A DNA stretch of 64,000 nucleotides from Uranotaenia lowii (Eukaryota > Arthropoda > Insecta > Diptera > Culicidae), in contig NC_073692.1 in NCBI RefSeq assembly GCF_029784155.1, positions 276,745,913-276,809,912 of the forward strand. Reading direction: 5' to 3'. This document shows, piece after piece, positions 1 to 11,903 of the stretch. A program made the translations under genes and the position numbers. Each line of letters starts with the position of its first letter. Position 1 is the stretch's first letter. Below the pieces are notes generated by a model that made no database searches, was not told where the DNA came from, and saw only the letters and a list, made by a program, of their open reading frames with translations.

Positions 1-2
1 TA

Positions 3-483
3 TTTCTGAAAATAAAAACAACCGAAGATGTTGAAACATTTCAAAACGAAATCAATGTTTTCTTTGAATGGTGCAACAAAAGCTTACTTCAATTGAATGT
101 TAAAAAATGCAACTCTATATCATTTAGCAGAAAACAAAGTTACCCTATCTTTGAAACAAACCAGTCAACCAGTACAAAAGTGCAAATAGTAAGAGATCTC
201 GGCGTCATACTGGATTCTAAACTCACGTTTGTAGAACATCAGAACAATATCATCAATAAAGCAAATTGCATGCTAGGATTTGTAATACGTTTCAGCAAAC
301 ACTTTCAAGACCCATACACCATAAAATCACTTTATATATCCTATGTTCGTTCTATATTGGAGTATTGTAGCATCATATGGAATCCTTATTTAAATATTCA
401 CGAAACGTCTCGAATCTGTCCAAAAACAATTTTTGTTATATGCGCTACGTAAAATAAATTAGACCACTTTTCCTCTCCCATCG
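3..483 (+). pseudogene. CR1/jockey-like non-LTR RT, C-terminal fragment (5' part)
   Basis: An open frame enters from the window edge and runs to a stop at about 452. It has the end of a non-LTR reverse transcriptase: 'DLGVILDSKLTF', then 'INKANCMLGF' and 'SILEYCSIIWNP', the thumb and post-RT region typical of jockey/CR1-group elements. After one frameshift, homology to the element at 53.6-57 kb continues ('YALRKIN', then 'LPS') up to position 483, with a TGG-to-TAG change. A TA-flanked element interrupts it there and it resumes at 3066. The element is dead: it has a stop, a frameshift and a 2.58-kb insertion. The clade is not certain beyond the jockey superfamily/CR1 group. Confidence 0.85.
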
Positions 484-3065
484 TACACACAAAATTTCTG
501 AGGCCGGAATTTAGCAAAATTTTGCTCAAATTTGACCAGCTAGAAAGTTAGCAATGAAATTAGCAAAAAAAATTACTAAAATTTTAGTAAAATAGCAAAA
601 AAGTGTCCGGGCTAATTTTTTACTATTTTCTTAGTAAAAAATCGCTATTTGCTTTAATTTTAGCAAAATTATTTTTGCCCCCAAAAATTACTAGAATTTT
701 AGTTAATTTTGAAACTTAAAGATTTTGTTGGTTTTCTTCTATAAAAAAAGCTACACAAATTGGATTTTGATTGTTTTTAATTTATTAACTCAGAACAACG
801 ATAGCAAATAAGTTTTTTCATTCATCACACTGTAAATATTATATCCGTAGTGCCTCGGTACCAACGTGTATGATGGTATCTGGAACCCGGAATCTGGCGT
901 ACCATGCGAGAGTTTCCATGCCGGTAGGAACGACGATACTGCCAGCCATATCAACTCGTCGGTAGATTATGGGTGCAAGTCTGATACCGTTCTGTAAAAA
1001 AATTGTTAGAATAAATTTTAATGGATCATTCACGAATTTATTATGTACTTACAGCATTTCGCTAGCGCGCTTGATACGACGGGGTTATGCCCGCGACCAT
1101 GCCATTGCTAAGAGCAGCCCAGGAGGCGGAATACAGACATTATTTACAGGCCATACTAATCAGCTGGGCTGAAATTTTTAAATAGAAAAAAATGTAATAT
1201 GTTTTACTTTTCTCAAGTTTATGAAATGAAATGCCAAAGTTTTTACGGTACTCCCGGATTCCTATAGCCACGCTGATTTGAATCGAGTATGAAGATTTAC
1301 ATTCAATTCAGGATCATACAATTTTTTTTATTATCCTTTCTAGGATCGTCGATTAAATAACATCTGCCTTATATACTGTTTTCTTGAATTTTGAATGGAT
1401 AAAAAAATATGAGACTGTGAATCTCAGTTAGGAATCCATGCTCAAACTATCAACTTGTTTTTTTCTTCCTTGCATGAATTGGAAATTCATTGCAGAAATT
1501 AAACTCATAGGAATACGGAATACTGGAAAAATATGAAATTCAATTATCATTTAATTTTTCTTGAATAATCCTTATTCTTAAATCTTGATTGAAAGTCGTT
1601 TATAAAAAAATTTCAAAAACGGTACATAATAAGTTTTTCGATAAAATTTGTTGTTTTATCCCAGTTTCATAATCAAATTAGTATTTGAATTCAATTTAGA
1701 ATCCAATGTCAACAATGGAAAAATGAATCCAAACTGAATGTTAAAGTTAATTTAAGACTTAATTTGGACTGTTTAAGTTGAAATCACTATAAGTTAGGAA
1801 TATGATGCTTCAATCTGCCTACTAATTTTATAAAAAATATTTTGATTTCGAAATTAAATAGTTTCAATATTCAACCTGGAATTATAGCCACGCTGAATAA
1901 AAATAAAGCATACGTACCATACCACTGCTTCTTCCGGTGACTTGCGGGGGAAACGGTTATTAGGCGTCATCGGTAGTTGTATGTTCGAGGCAGCAGTAAC
2001 CTAGGGAAAATACATTTATTAAAATATGTTTTTGAATTATTCATGTGTTATTAAGAACTGTTACCTGTGCTTCCGATGTGAACTTGATCGGTCGTCGAAT
2101 GGGTATAATAGGATTTTTTTGGATTCTACCACCAACTAGACAAGTCTCTTCTTTCCACTGCCTAAGTGCTGCTACAACAATTTTCAACAAATTTCCCATT
2201 TCCGTAATCAAATCGAAGTTAAACCACTGGAAACCTATATGCAGCTGAATACCTGCCCCTACGGTGGGACAAAGTTCTAATAATATGCTTGCCAGGAACA
2301 TTTTGTAACATTTTCTTCGGTATGTGCCTTTTTTCAGCATGGTTCCAATCCTTAAGCAAAATATTTCTCATGAAATTACAAAAAAAGATGACGAGTCAAC
2401 AGACAATCAAAAACAGCAGCCAACATTGGCAACTTTCAAACCTGTAATGAAATTTAAAATAGTTTGTTTCTTTCGAATTCAATAAATATTACAATTAGCT
2501 TTTTTCGTTAAATTCACACTTACTTCGGAACAGACTTACCTTTCCGTTTGGCGGCAAATGTAATGCTGCTGGTTGGCCTGGAAGTTGAGCCACAGATACA
2601 GCGCATATGGAAACGGATCTGGTCCCATGCGATCCAAACGAACAGATGCAGTTGTCCCTGATTAGCATTACCCGTACCGTCAATGCCAGTCGTTTCCGAA
2701 TGGCCACACACAAACTTCTCACTGTCACTTTCTTTCTATTTAATTAACAATCGACCCGGGCAGAATTTAACTAGAAGGGATCGATAAATCAAACTTTTTT
2801 TCGCTCCGAAATTGCGACCGAACGGGAATCACACCCGGTTTGGTAAACAAAACATAAAGACGACCGCGGTTCGAATATAGACTAAAAGTTCGAGTCCATG
2901 CTGCTGTAAATGCTAAAGTTGGTAGCAACTGGGTTTTTATTACTCAGATTGAGCAAATTACAAGCTGAAATGAGAAAGTGCTAACTCAACAGTAAAAAAA
3001 TATTTTTGCTAACGGAAAGTAACAGCTCATTTTTGCTAAGTGGAGCCTCGAAAGTTTTGTGTGTA
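484..3065. mobile_element. 2.58-kb TIR element, TAGCAAA-type, TA target duplication
   Basis: The left end is TA|CACACAAAATTTC and the right end is its near inverted complement, GAAAGTTTTGTGTG|TA. The flanks are coding sequence of a non-LTR RT. Joining them across one TA gives LPS-Y-ESRC in frame, matching LPSYESRC of the related element near 54.0 kb. That fixes both borders and shows a TA duplication. Subterminal regions are packed with TAGCAAAA/TTTTGCTA motifs in both orientations. The ends match the three 851-bp elements at 50.3-52.9 kb, so this is a longer member of that family. The interior holds a broken, intron-containing minus-strand gene (839-2340). The superfamily is unrecognised; TA duplications are shared by Tc1/mariner and some other groups. 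Confidence 0.85.
839..2340 (-). pseudogene. Spliced minus-strand gene inside the TAGCAAA element, decayed
   Basis: Exon-like pieces on the minus strand are joined by canonical signals. An ATG at 2340 opens a 92-codon exon ending CAG|GTAACA at 2065. A 64-bp intron (2001-2064) ends CCCTAG. The second exon is 1918-2000 with donor GTACGT. A third piece, 1053-1168, lies between a TTTCAG acceptor and a GTAAGT donor. A 61-bp intron (992-1052) leads to the last exon, 839-991, which ends in TAA. An upstream non-coding exon probably ends at 2540, with a 98-bp intron 2442-2539. The third piece has stops in every frame, so the gene is not intact. The large intron contains a 14-bp direct repeat (TATAGCCACGCTGA at 1262 and 1883), suggesting a later insertion of about 600 bp. 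I recognise no domain. It could be a degenerate transposase or a captured host gene. Confidence 0.5.
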
Positions 3066-3309
3066 TGAATCTCGTTGTTAGCTTATTGATATAGAACCTC
3101 TTAGTAAACGTAGAGAATTTTCTCAAATTGCTGTTGTAAATGATGTTGTTACACAAAGAATAGAGATTCCTGACGTACTTTCAAAACTCAATTTTTACGC
3201 TCCCTACCGTCCATTAAGGAATAATCGTTTATTTTACATTAAACTTTACGACAAAGACTATGCAAAACATCAACCTATGAATCAAATAATGTACAAATAC
3301 AATTCATAA
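3066..3309 (+). pseudogene. CR1/jockey-like non-LTR RT, C-terminal fragment (3' part)
   Basis: This continues the frame interrupted at 483. It begins 'ESRC', then 'LIDIEPLSKRREFSQ', 'IEIPDVLSKLNFYAPYR' and 'RLFYIKLYDKDYA', ending in TAA at 3307-3309. The pattern ESRC, LI-x-IEPL, RR and LNF-x-AP-x-R is the usual C-terminal tail of jockey/CR1-group ORF2 proteins. One internal frame change is needed near the start. The following sequence to 3730 is AT-rich, with no gene that I can support. Confidence 0.75.
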
Positions 3310-3752
3310 AGTGAAATTATAGACTTAACGATGAACAAAACACAATTAAAAAAGGCATTCAAAAACAACTTCATACTCTCTATAGTTGATTATGTGTTCT
3401 CAGGAACAGCATATGACCAAAAATTGATTCCCAGGGTGCCCCTATGGCTTAATCTGTAGATTTTTATAAACAAAAAATCAGCTTGATTATAGTGCAATCA
3501 AAACTGTGAACTCACCAGAACTTTCAGGCTAAATATTTTAAAGATTACCAAATTGATTTAAATACATGTGCATTTATTTTGTAACAGATTTATAACAGGA
3601 AAAAATATAATTCCAAATGCACAATCTGATCATCTAACTTCAAAATGGATCATTTTCTGGAAAATTTTAAATTCAAATTTTGTATCGTTTGTAGACAGCA
3701 CAAGGCTTCTTGTTTTATGTCATGGTTTTATCTATATATATAAAAATGAATT

Positions 3753-3765
<13 letters not shown>

Positions 3766-3787
<22 letters not shown>

Positions 3788-3800
3788 TTCTGTCTGTTCC
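3766..3800. repeat. (CTGT)n microsatellite in the Helitron
   Basis: At least eight consecutive tetranucleotide units lie just inside the 5' end of the Helitron. They make the overlapping short open frames here artefactual. Confidence 0.9.
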
Positions 3801-5238
3801 CTATAGACTCAGAAACTACTGAACCGATTTACGTGAAACTTGACAGGTGGGGGTATTGGAGGCCGGGGAAGGTTCCTATTATAGTTTGGGACCCTTCCCC
3901 CTAACAGGAAGGGGGGGGGGAGGGGCCTACCAAACAAAAGACAATTTTTGCATAACTCGAGAACCAATCAATAAAATGGTATCAAATTTGGCATGGAGTT
4001 GTATTTGGGAACGGGGAATATTTCAAAGAATATTAGGTACCCCTCCCTCCTCTCAGTGGACTGATAGGAAGGGGGGAGAGGAGCTAACTTACAATTTTTC
4101 ATATAACTCGAAAACTAATCAAGATATTGGAACCAAAATTGGCATGGGAAGGTATTTTGATACGAAAAGAATTTCAATGATTATTTGAGACCCCTCCCTC
4201 TTTTCTGTTGAAAGGAGGGGGCTTCTTTCATATTTTCACATAACTCATTAACTAATAAAGCAAATGGGACCAAATTTGGCATGGGGGAGTATTTGGATAC
4301 GGAAAATATTTCTATGATTAGTTGAGACCCCCTCTTTCCAGTAGGGAGATGTTAAGGGGGAACCTCCCCCTCTTTTTAATTTTTTACATAACTCGAAAAC
4401 TAATCAAGCAAATGGAACCAAATTTGGCATGAGCGGATAATTGGGGAGAAAGGAAAGAGGGAGGGAAATTTCATACAATTCATAACTAAAGAACTACATC
4501 TGCAAATGGAACCAAATTTGGCATGGAACGATATTTGGGTTCGAGAAATGCTTCTATGAATATTTGGTATACCTCACTCCTTCAAAAAGGTGGATGGAAA
4601 GGGGGAGAAGAGGTCTCCCTTACAACATTCAGTATAACTGGAGAGCTGTTCGAGCAAATTGAATATTTGGCATGAGAGGGTATTTGAATAAGAGAAATGG
4701 TTCTATTGTAAATTGAAGCCCAATCTGTGTTCAGTGGAAAGATATAAAGGGGGAAAGGGGGGCTTCCATAAAAATTTTTTACGCATAACTCGAGAATTAA
4801 TAGAGCAAATGAAACCAAATTTGATATCAAAAAGTATTTGAGTACAAAAGATACTTTTATGAATATAATGTTCTCATCCCTCCATTCAATGGGGAGAACG
4901 GAAGGGGGATGGTACTTCCTTTCAAGTTTATGCATTATTCAAGAATTTACAACGCAAATAAAACCAAATTTTGCATGGAATGGTATTTCAATAAGAGAAT
5001 TTTTTTTATATCAAACCATTTCTTTCTTGCAGTGGGATGATAGAATTGGGAATAAAGGGAGGGCAGAGGAAAGCATACATTTATTTATTTTTTACAAAAT
5101 CCGAGAAATGGACAAAACTTAACATGAAAAATCATTTTGGTATGATTCTATGATTATCTGACACGACCATCCTTCTTTCAGTGAGTAGGTACATAGGAGG
5201 AGGGAGGTAAGCCCAATACAATTTTGTTAGCATAAGTA

Positions 5239-6151
5239 GGGGAGAGTGGGGTATCGTGGGCCATGGGGAAACGTGGGCCACTTTTAATATCTCAGATGTG
5301 TGTTGAGATAAAAATCTCAAACCAACTGTCATCGTTTTCGCTTTGCGTGAACATATATTCCTATATGTTGTTGACTGAAAAACGCATCATATGTTTCTTT
5401 TATTTATCAAGCTAAAAAAAGTTCGAAAAATTTACTTACATAATTAAAAAAACATTCGCTAATTTCATCGGTGGGGAACCTTAAGTGCATAACAAAAATA
5501 TGCTCATACGCTTATGATCTTACTTTTGTAATGATCGTTCACGTCTAAAAGGAATTTTTGATGAAACATCAATAAGTCACACAAACGCAACCAATTTGCA
5601 AATCATAGCTTGTGGGGAATCGTGGGCCACACATCGTGAATCACCTATATTTTTATGGTTTTATACACAATCAGAACTTAAAATACGTTTTTCCTATCTG
5701 CAATGTTTTCTTATGCCAATTGAAGAGTTATGAAAAATATTTTGTCCATCTTATATAAGAAATTTTGCCAAAACGTTCGCGAGCCAGGTTTTGGAATCTA
5801 TGCGATCATACACAGCTCTCTTTTTTATTTCATCATCTGAAATTACTTTAAAATAACGAAATGAATTAGGAAATCACAGTTTTGGGTCAACTCATAAACT
5901 TTGCATGTTATTTGGTCAATTTGGATTTGGTGGCCCACGATTCCCCACCATTTTTCAAAATCCAAAAAATATTGCTTTTTTTCAAACAGTCAGAATTAGG
6001 GGAAAACAACTTATTAAAAAAAAAATAAAAAATACCTTATGATACCTTGAAAATGTAGAAAACCAAACCATTTTTTATTTTCATTTTATCTTTAATAATA
6101 AAGAAGTTATGGAACAACGAAAAAAAGTGGCCCATGATTCCCCACTCTCCC
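5239..6151. mobile_element. MITE with GGGAGAGTGGGG terminal inverted repeats
   Basis: The left end, GGGGAGAGTGGGGTATCG followed by TGGGCCA, is mirrored at the right end by TGGCCCA, then TGATTCCCCACTCTCCC. This gives a TIR of about 24 bp with two mismatches. 'GTGGGCCAC' also recurs inside. It interrupts a tandem unit of the Helitron, since the unit's 'cata' and 'ctcaaaag' parts lie on either side. A 2-3 bp duplication (TA or ATA) is possible but not clean. A second family member is at 32165-32825. It has no coding capacity. Confidence 0.7.
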
Positions 6152-7073
6152 ATACTCAAAAGCCAACAAATGGAAAAAAATATGGCATGGATAGGTAGTT
6201 GGTTACGAGACATGTTTCTACGATTGTTAAAGACCCTTACGCTTTACAGTGTAGAGAGGAGAAGAAAGAAGGGGGCTCCATATAAATTTTGTTGTAAAGC
6301 TTAATAACTTATCAACCAATGGAACAATATTTGATACAAGAAGATTTTTGGGAACGGAAAAAATGGGTATGATTATTAAAGATCATGATTTCCATTCAGC
6401 AGGAAGGAAGGGAAGGATAGGGGGGGCTCTTATCAGTTTTTTAGAATAAATCCAGAACATTTCAAGCAATAACAACCATATTTCATCAGTTGGATTGATT
6501 GCGTACGATTAAATTGAGACCCTCATTTTTTAGGGCGAAGCTTAAAGAAACAGATTAAAACTATTAAATCTTTAACACAAATTTTTAGATCAAGATTCAG
6601 AATATTAGTTTAAGCTATTTTTGTGTTGCCATCCGAAACTCCAGCTGCAGCTCTTATTTTATAGCGGTTGCTTATGAATTATGTTATAATTTGATTTAGA
6701 ATAATGTCAATAAAACAATAAAAATTTGAATAAATTCTGAAAATATCATTCGATTTTAAAAGGTGTAGCAAAGCACACCGGGTCAGCTAGTTCTTGATAA
6801 AAAAAACTTTACGCTTACAATATCGGAAGACTAGAAACCCCCTTATGCGAAAAATGCCATCAAAATGATAATAATTACCACAGAATGTTAAAGTGGAATG
6901 CAGCTAGGATAGTTACAGATTGGGAAAAAATAAAATAAAGAAAAGTTTAAAATAAACCTATTAGAACTCGAAGATTTCCTGTCAGTGGATATTGATGATA
7001 TTAATAAAAATCAAAAAGCAGCTATGTGGATTACGATTTGTTGTTTGTCCCATTGCATAAAACATTTTCCCCA

Positions 7074-7190
7074 ACAGATCATATATTGATCCAAATGATA
7101 TTTAAAAATTAAGAGACTAACTACAAATACAAATCTACACTGAACTTAGAACACTAAGAATTCTTCTTCGGAATATATGTTTCTATGTAT
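7074..7190 (-). repeat. 3' tail fragment of the CR1-like family
   Basis: The sequence 'gatcatatattgatccaaatga' (shortened) and 'aacactaagaattcttcttcgg' match, in order, the 3' end of the CR1-like element at 53.6 kb (minus orientation) and the 34.5-kb copy. The self-complementary GGATCA/TGATCC motif marks the 3' UTR of this family. Confidence 0.6.
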
Positions 7191-7204
7191 GTTTCTATTG
7201 ATAA

Positions 7205-8500
7205 AATAAATAGCTTGTTGGGACAAAAAGAAGTCGGTGTGCCACAAGGTAGTAACATTGGACCACTACTTTTTCTACTATCTATCAATGACTTATGCAA
7301 CCAGCCATAAGGTATTTCCCGACTTGTCAACAGAACAGCTGATTTCTCATGTTTACAATTTTCGGCAGCTGGTGGTAGGGTAAAAATAACAACAACACTA
7401 CGCATGTTCAATGGTCGGATAGTAACGAAACCGAATTGGCGATGCAAAAGTAATGGTTATGCAAAATTCTTAATTTTTTAAACTACCTTAAACTAAATAA
7501 TTGTAGACATGAAATACTTTGAAGGTAATGTTGATGTTATGTAATGTTAATTTGAAAAAATAATTTCTTTTGAAGAAATAATTGAACAGTGCTAATCTCC
7601 CAAGTTCAAAATGGCGACCAGTAGGTGTTTACCTTTTTCAAAACAAAAACAAAAAGCTACCCTACCACCATCTGTCTCAGGAAATGCTCTATTACATGGT
7701 ACCCCCAGATTATTTGCAGATGACTCAGCATTCTTTTATCCAGAGAATTGTTCCAGTATCTAGTACATACTTTAATAGCAATCTGCTGACCCTAAACTTT
7801 TCCAAGACCAAATACATGATATTTCATTTAGCAAGAAGGAGAATTTAATACAGCAAAGACCTTTCTTTTGATAATACTATAATCGAAAAAGTGGATAACT
7901 TTAAATATTTGGGGCTCACGCTTGATGAAACAATTTCATAGATTTTTCATGTGAATACCCTTATAAAGAAAACATCGTCCTCTAGTGGTATTCTTTGGCG
8001 AGTTAGAAGTTTTTTGCCACGTCATGTTTTAATTAAATTTTATTTTCCTTTCATTCACTCTCAGTTGAACTACCTTATCGCGGTATGAGGCAGGGCATCC
8101 CTGTCTATCCTCGGTCGATTACAGACATTGCAAAATTGTTGCATAAAAACCATATTCAAACTTCCTTATCTATACCCTGAACGTTACCTCTTTACTTTAC
8201 TCAAATACAACTCACAATATTTTACCTCTAACCCACTTGTATAGTCTGCAAACATTATTGTATGTTTTCGACAATTTGAACTCATTTGATAACACAAGAA
8301 ATTTATTGTTTAACTCAGGCACTCGTTCTCGCCATACTCGTCAATCACATCATTAACTTCGAAGCCGTTGTTTAACATCTTTTGATCAACGCAGAATTTC
8401 TTACATTGGACCTGCTTCTTACAATTGTCTTCCAGAAGTTGTCAAAAATGCTAACAACCGCAACATTTTTAAATCGAAGTGATACGTCACCTCAAAGAAC
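7205..8500 (+). pseudogene. Decayed non-LTR reverse transcriptase, jockey/CR1 group
   Basis: The plus strand reads 'EVGVPQGSNIGPLLFLLSI' near 7230 (RT motif B), then, after a foreign insert of about 380 bp (7300-7683), 'LFADDSAFFYP' near 7710 with the ADD catalytic pair. It continues with 'LNFSKTKYMIFH' and 'VDNFKYLGLTLDE' and a tail to about 8480. Many stops and frameshifts show it is inactive. The insert carries inverted repeats around GGTGGTAGGGTA (7365) and TACCCTACCACC (7661), so it is itself probably a small TIR element. The family differs from the 53.6-kb CR1-like copy. Confidence 0.75.
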
Positions 8501-10760
8501 TTCAGTCATCACCTAATTATCAAGCCAGTTTTTTACACATATATTTTAACTTAAATACAATAAAGTAACGTTCAAACTTTTTGTAAATATTTTTCCCAGT
8601 AAGTAAATTAGCTATATCAGTTATTTTTTTTTTCGTGTTAATTCTTTATAAAATATGGATCTCTTCAAAGGAATACTCTTTCTACTGACATTCGTTCTTA
8701 GTTTAGTTTACTTGTCCATTCCCTCGCCTTAAGTAAAAAAAAATTGTTAAGGTTCTCAGCATGAAAAATTTCAATCCGTTTTTTGTTTGTTGCCAAACAT
8801 GCTGAGAACAGAAAGCGTCCATTAGAAGGGGGCTTACATGAGCTTTTTGGTGTGGGGGAGTGTGGTGGGCCGCTTTATATGTGTAAAAAAATATTATGAG
8901 AAGAGCTAAAATTTTCAAAATGTATACGATACAACAATCACTCGTTCACCTGATCTGAACTTATTCTAGCATGCTTCTGTTATTCTGCATTCAATCCTAT
9001 AATCTGAGCATGACTGAAACGGAAATCAGAATAATTGTAGGAGCAGGCAACAAAAGGCAGAAAATTATGTCACTGTTGGTACGAAATTTAATGTGTCTGC
9101 GTAAACTTGAGACAATCATTTTTCACAAATCACGCTATTCTGCTTTCAGGATTTACCAAACTCACTCCATCGTAAATTTGATCACGAAAGCAAAGTAATA
9201 GCGATGAAATCTTCAAAAGTCGTGCTAGAAAGCCTTCGCGACTTCAACTTCAATAGGGTGGTACTAGAAACTGCCCCCGAAAATGTGTAACCTGATGAAT
9301 TTCATTTTAATAGCTGCTGAAAACATAGAAAAACAAGTCCTCACCTTCCGACGACGATCAATTTCTATTCGTACGAAGGCTCTGTTGCTGCTCCTGTTCA
9401 AGTCAAAGTTTAATTTCTCCAGGCGGGGGCTTTTTTATCAAATGACGATCTAGACGTGGCCATGTTCATTTGATGGCTTCATTTAGGAAGCAACTATTAC
9501 GCCATTAGAAGGTATGGAAAATCGGTGAGGAGAACGCGATTACCTAAGCGCGAATGTTTCGCTTCGGCCATGATTGTGTGCCGCACAGTTCATCATCACG
9601 CGGTGTGCTTCCAAATTTTGATAATTATCTAGCCCTCTAAGTGGGCGTAAAGCGTGCGCGAGGAGGCCCAAAAAACTCTTGAGCTTTCGTTGGGATTCCA
9701 GGAAGGGGAAAGACGCGGGAGTCATAAGAAGGCTAATTCGCAGCATAAATGGGAATCATTCCGAAAAATACTCACCACTTGGCAGACGAGTGTGTTCGCT
9801 TGCTGGCCGATTTCCTTAAGGTGATAAAATCTAGTTTCCATTCAGAAACCGAAATTGATCTGATTCAACGGTCCTTTATACCCACTAATTTCATGCTTCG
9901 GGGGGCAATTCCAAAAATGGAACGGTAGAATCGATGCACAGATAGGAGTCTATTAAAAGTTGAAGAGAGCTATTATAATTTGATGAACTTTTCACTGTAC
10001 ACATACAATCTAGCTCGGGCAATAACATGTGGCTGTTAATTGAGTGGGAACTAATTATAAGTCATGAATGTTAGCTAAACGAAACGGGTTGGTTGTTCGG
10101 TTGATTGTTTTTAATGTGCTTTTTGATGTTTTGTGGGGAGACGCATGAATAATTTTGAATTTTGAATTGTACCATAAAGATATGTATAATGTTTAGAACC
10201 AAATTTTAAGTTGATTTTTTTTAGTCAAATGATGAATCAAATGTTTAAACTGATCTTTTATTCGTCGGTATGGTAAGATTTCCTTCCAGTGCAATGTGTT
10301 TCTTCCAGTGAAATGACTAGACAGGCAGGACTTGCTTATTCCCCATATTCCAAAGCCAAGATAGCGAAATATGATGAATGTAACCGACAGGAGGCAGGAA
10401 CATAACTCAAGTTTATGGCGATGGTTGCTCGAATCGATACCAGCCAGCGCGAAAAAAAACGAATCCACGAGGTCCAACTCGACTCGATTCGAAATTGTAC
10501 CTACTGAGTCGAAAAGAATGTGATCTGATGTACTGGAGGGATTTGAAGGGGCGTCGTCGTTTTGGATCGTATTGGTATAATTAAATAGCGTTGATTAAAA
10601 ATACAAAACAAATTAAGAAAGACCATGAAATTATGAAGTAGGTATTCGGAAAATTTGTAACCCCTCAATCGCTGTAATTTTTGGTTTATTCATGAAATGA
10701 AATTTTTTTCTCATAAAACCTGATACAATAAAATAAATAAGAGTATACTGCATTAGACTG
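8501..10760. other. No gene supported
   Basis: AT-rich sequence with scattered short open frames lacking conserved motifs, splice structure or repeats that I recognise. The 9350-9760 stretch is less AT-rich than its surroundings and could be unique or regulatory DNA. I see no protein in it that I can defend. Confidence 0.4.
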
Positions 10761-11547
10761 AGTTGATTTGGGGTCATTTTTGTATTTCTCAAACCTTTAA
10801 AAGCTTCGTTCTGGTTGAAAACTCAGCCATGATTCTTTGCAGAGTTTTAAAGTAACGTTTACAAGACTAAATTTAAACTTTTAGGTTTCTATGGGAAATT
10901 GAATTGTTTTTTTGAAAAAATCTTCATCATTTCATCGGTGTTTTTGCGCCTGTTCTCGGTTTTTTGCCAATTTATAAATGCTCTAAAGGAAAATTTCCGC
11001 TAAACAACTTCGTCCAAGACCGTAACTTTGTATGTTATTAGGCAAAAAAGTTATCAGCTGCTTAATATGGGTATGTTTTTCGGCATTGAAAAACTATAAA
11101 TTCAATTGACATCACTGCTTGTGCCTAAAGAAGTATTGCATGAATACTTTTCAAGCAATACTTCTTTATGCGCTAGCAGTGATATCAATTGAATGTATTG
11201 TTTTTCAATGGCAAAAGACATACCCATATTAAACAGCTAATAACTTTTTTGCCTGATAAGATACGAAGTTACGATCTTGAACGCAGTTGATCAGCGGACA
11301 ATTTCCTCTAAAGAATTTATAGGCTGGTACCAAAACCATAAGCAGGATCGGTTACAAAGATGAAACAAAAATAGTGTTGGTTTTTTCGAACAAAATATTC
11401 AATTTCCCAATACAAACTTAAAAGTTCAAATTTACTGGTGGAAACGTTACTTCAAAATTCTGCAAAAATTCATGAAAGAGTTTTAAATCAGAACACAGCT
11501 TTTAAGACCCCAGGGTTTAAGAAATTCAAAAATGATCCCAAATCGAC
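10761..11547. repeat. Long foldback element, arms of about 390 bp
   Basis: The two halves are inverted copies. 'gttgatttggggtcattttt' on the left is answered by 'aaaaatgatcccaaatcgac' on the right. 'catacccatatt' answers 'aatatgggtatg'. 'aaagaagtattgc' answers 'gcaatacttcttt' near the centre at about 11147. Divergence between the arms is visible but modest, and the spacer is only a few bases. It could form a hairpin of nearly 400 bp. No coding region is seen. Confidence 0.75.
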
Positions 11548-11903
11548 CCCAAAAATGACCACCATGGGTGCACGGATTCACCGCAGTTTGTTCCTAAGTA
11601 TGTATGTGTTCACGTGCATCCTTTAGATTTTTTTAAGTTCGACAAATCTCCAATGCAACGCGCACACTATACCTGGACCCCATGGCTCCGCAGGAACTGT
11701 TGTGGAGTGAATGTATTGTGTACCTTACTATTTTGGAAGAAGGAGTCAATTGAGTGGGCTAGTTTACATACAGATATTCCGGCATCCGTTTATATATCTG
11801 GCCAGCTTGCAACTGATTGAATATTCTTATTTTTTAGTCAGTTATGAGAGGAAACACATCTACCTGTCGGCTACTCATGAGATTCGAACCCAAAAATTAT
11901 CTT

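Larger units (their letters stand above)
3731..6790. mobile_element. Non-autonomous Helitron with internal tandem repeats
   Basis: The 5' end begins TC (TCTATATATATAAAAATG) directly after an A. The 3' end is CTAG followed by T, with a 5-bp hairpin (GGTGT...ACACC, 6762-6779) ending 11 bases before the CTAG terminus. These are the hallmarks of Helitron ends and of insertion between A and T, with no target duplication. A (CTGT)n tract lies near the 5' end. The body holds about twelve degenerate units of roughly 140-160 bp, each with a core like 'aaatggaaccaaatttggcatgg' shortened or mutated, followed by 'cccctccctc' and polypurine stretches. A separate MITE at 5239-6151 splits one unit. No Rep/helicase coding sequence is present. 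Confidence 0.75.

Noticed and set aside
2495..2728. Separate gene at the right end of the 484-3065 element
   Set aside because: No ATG in either open frame; a good donor at 2540 suggests it is the 5' untranslated exon of the spliced gene.
3568..3904. Open frames with SVCLSVCLS repeats
   Set aside because: They are translations of the (CTGT)n microsatellite at the Helitron 5' end.
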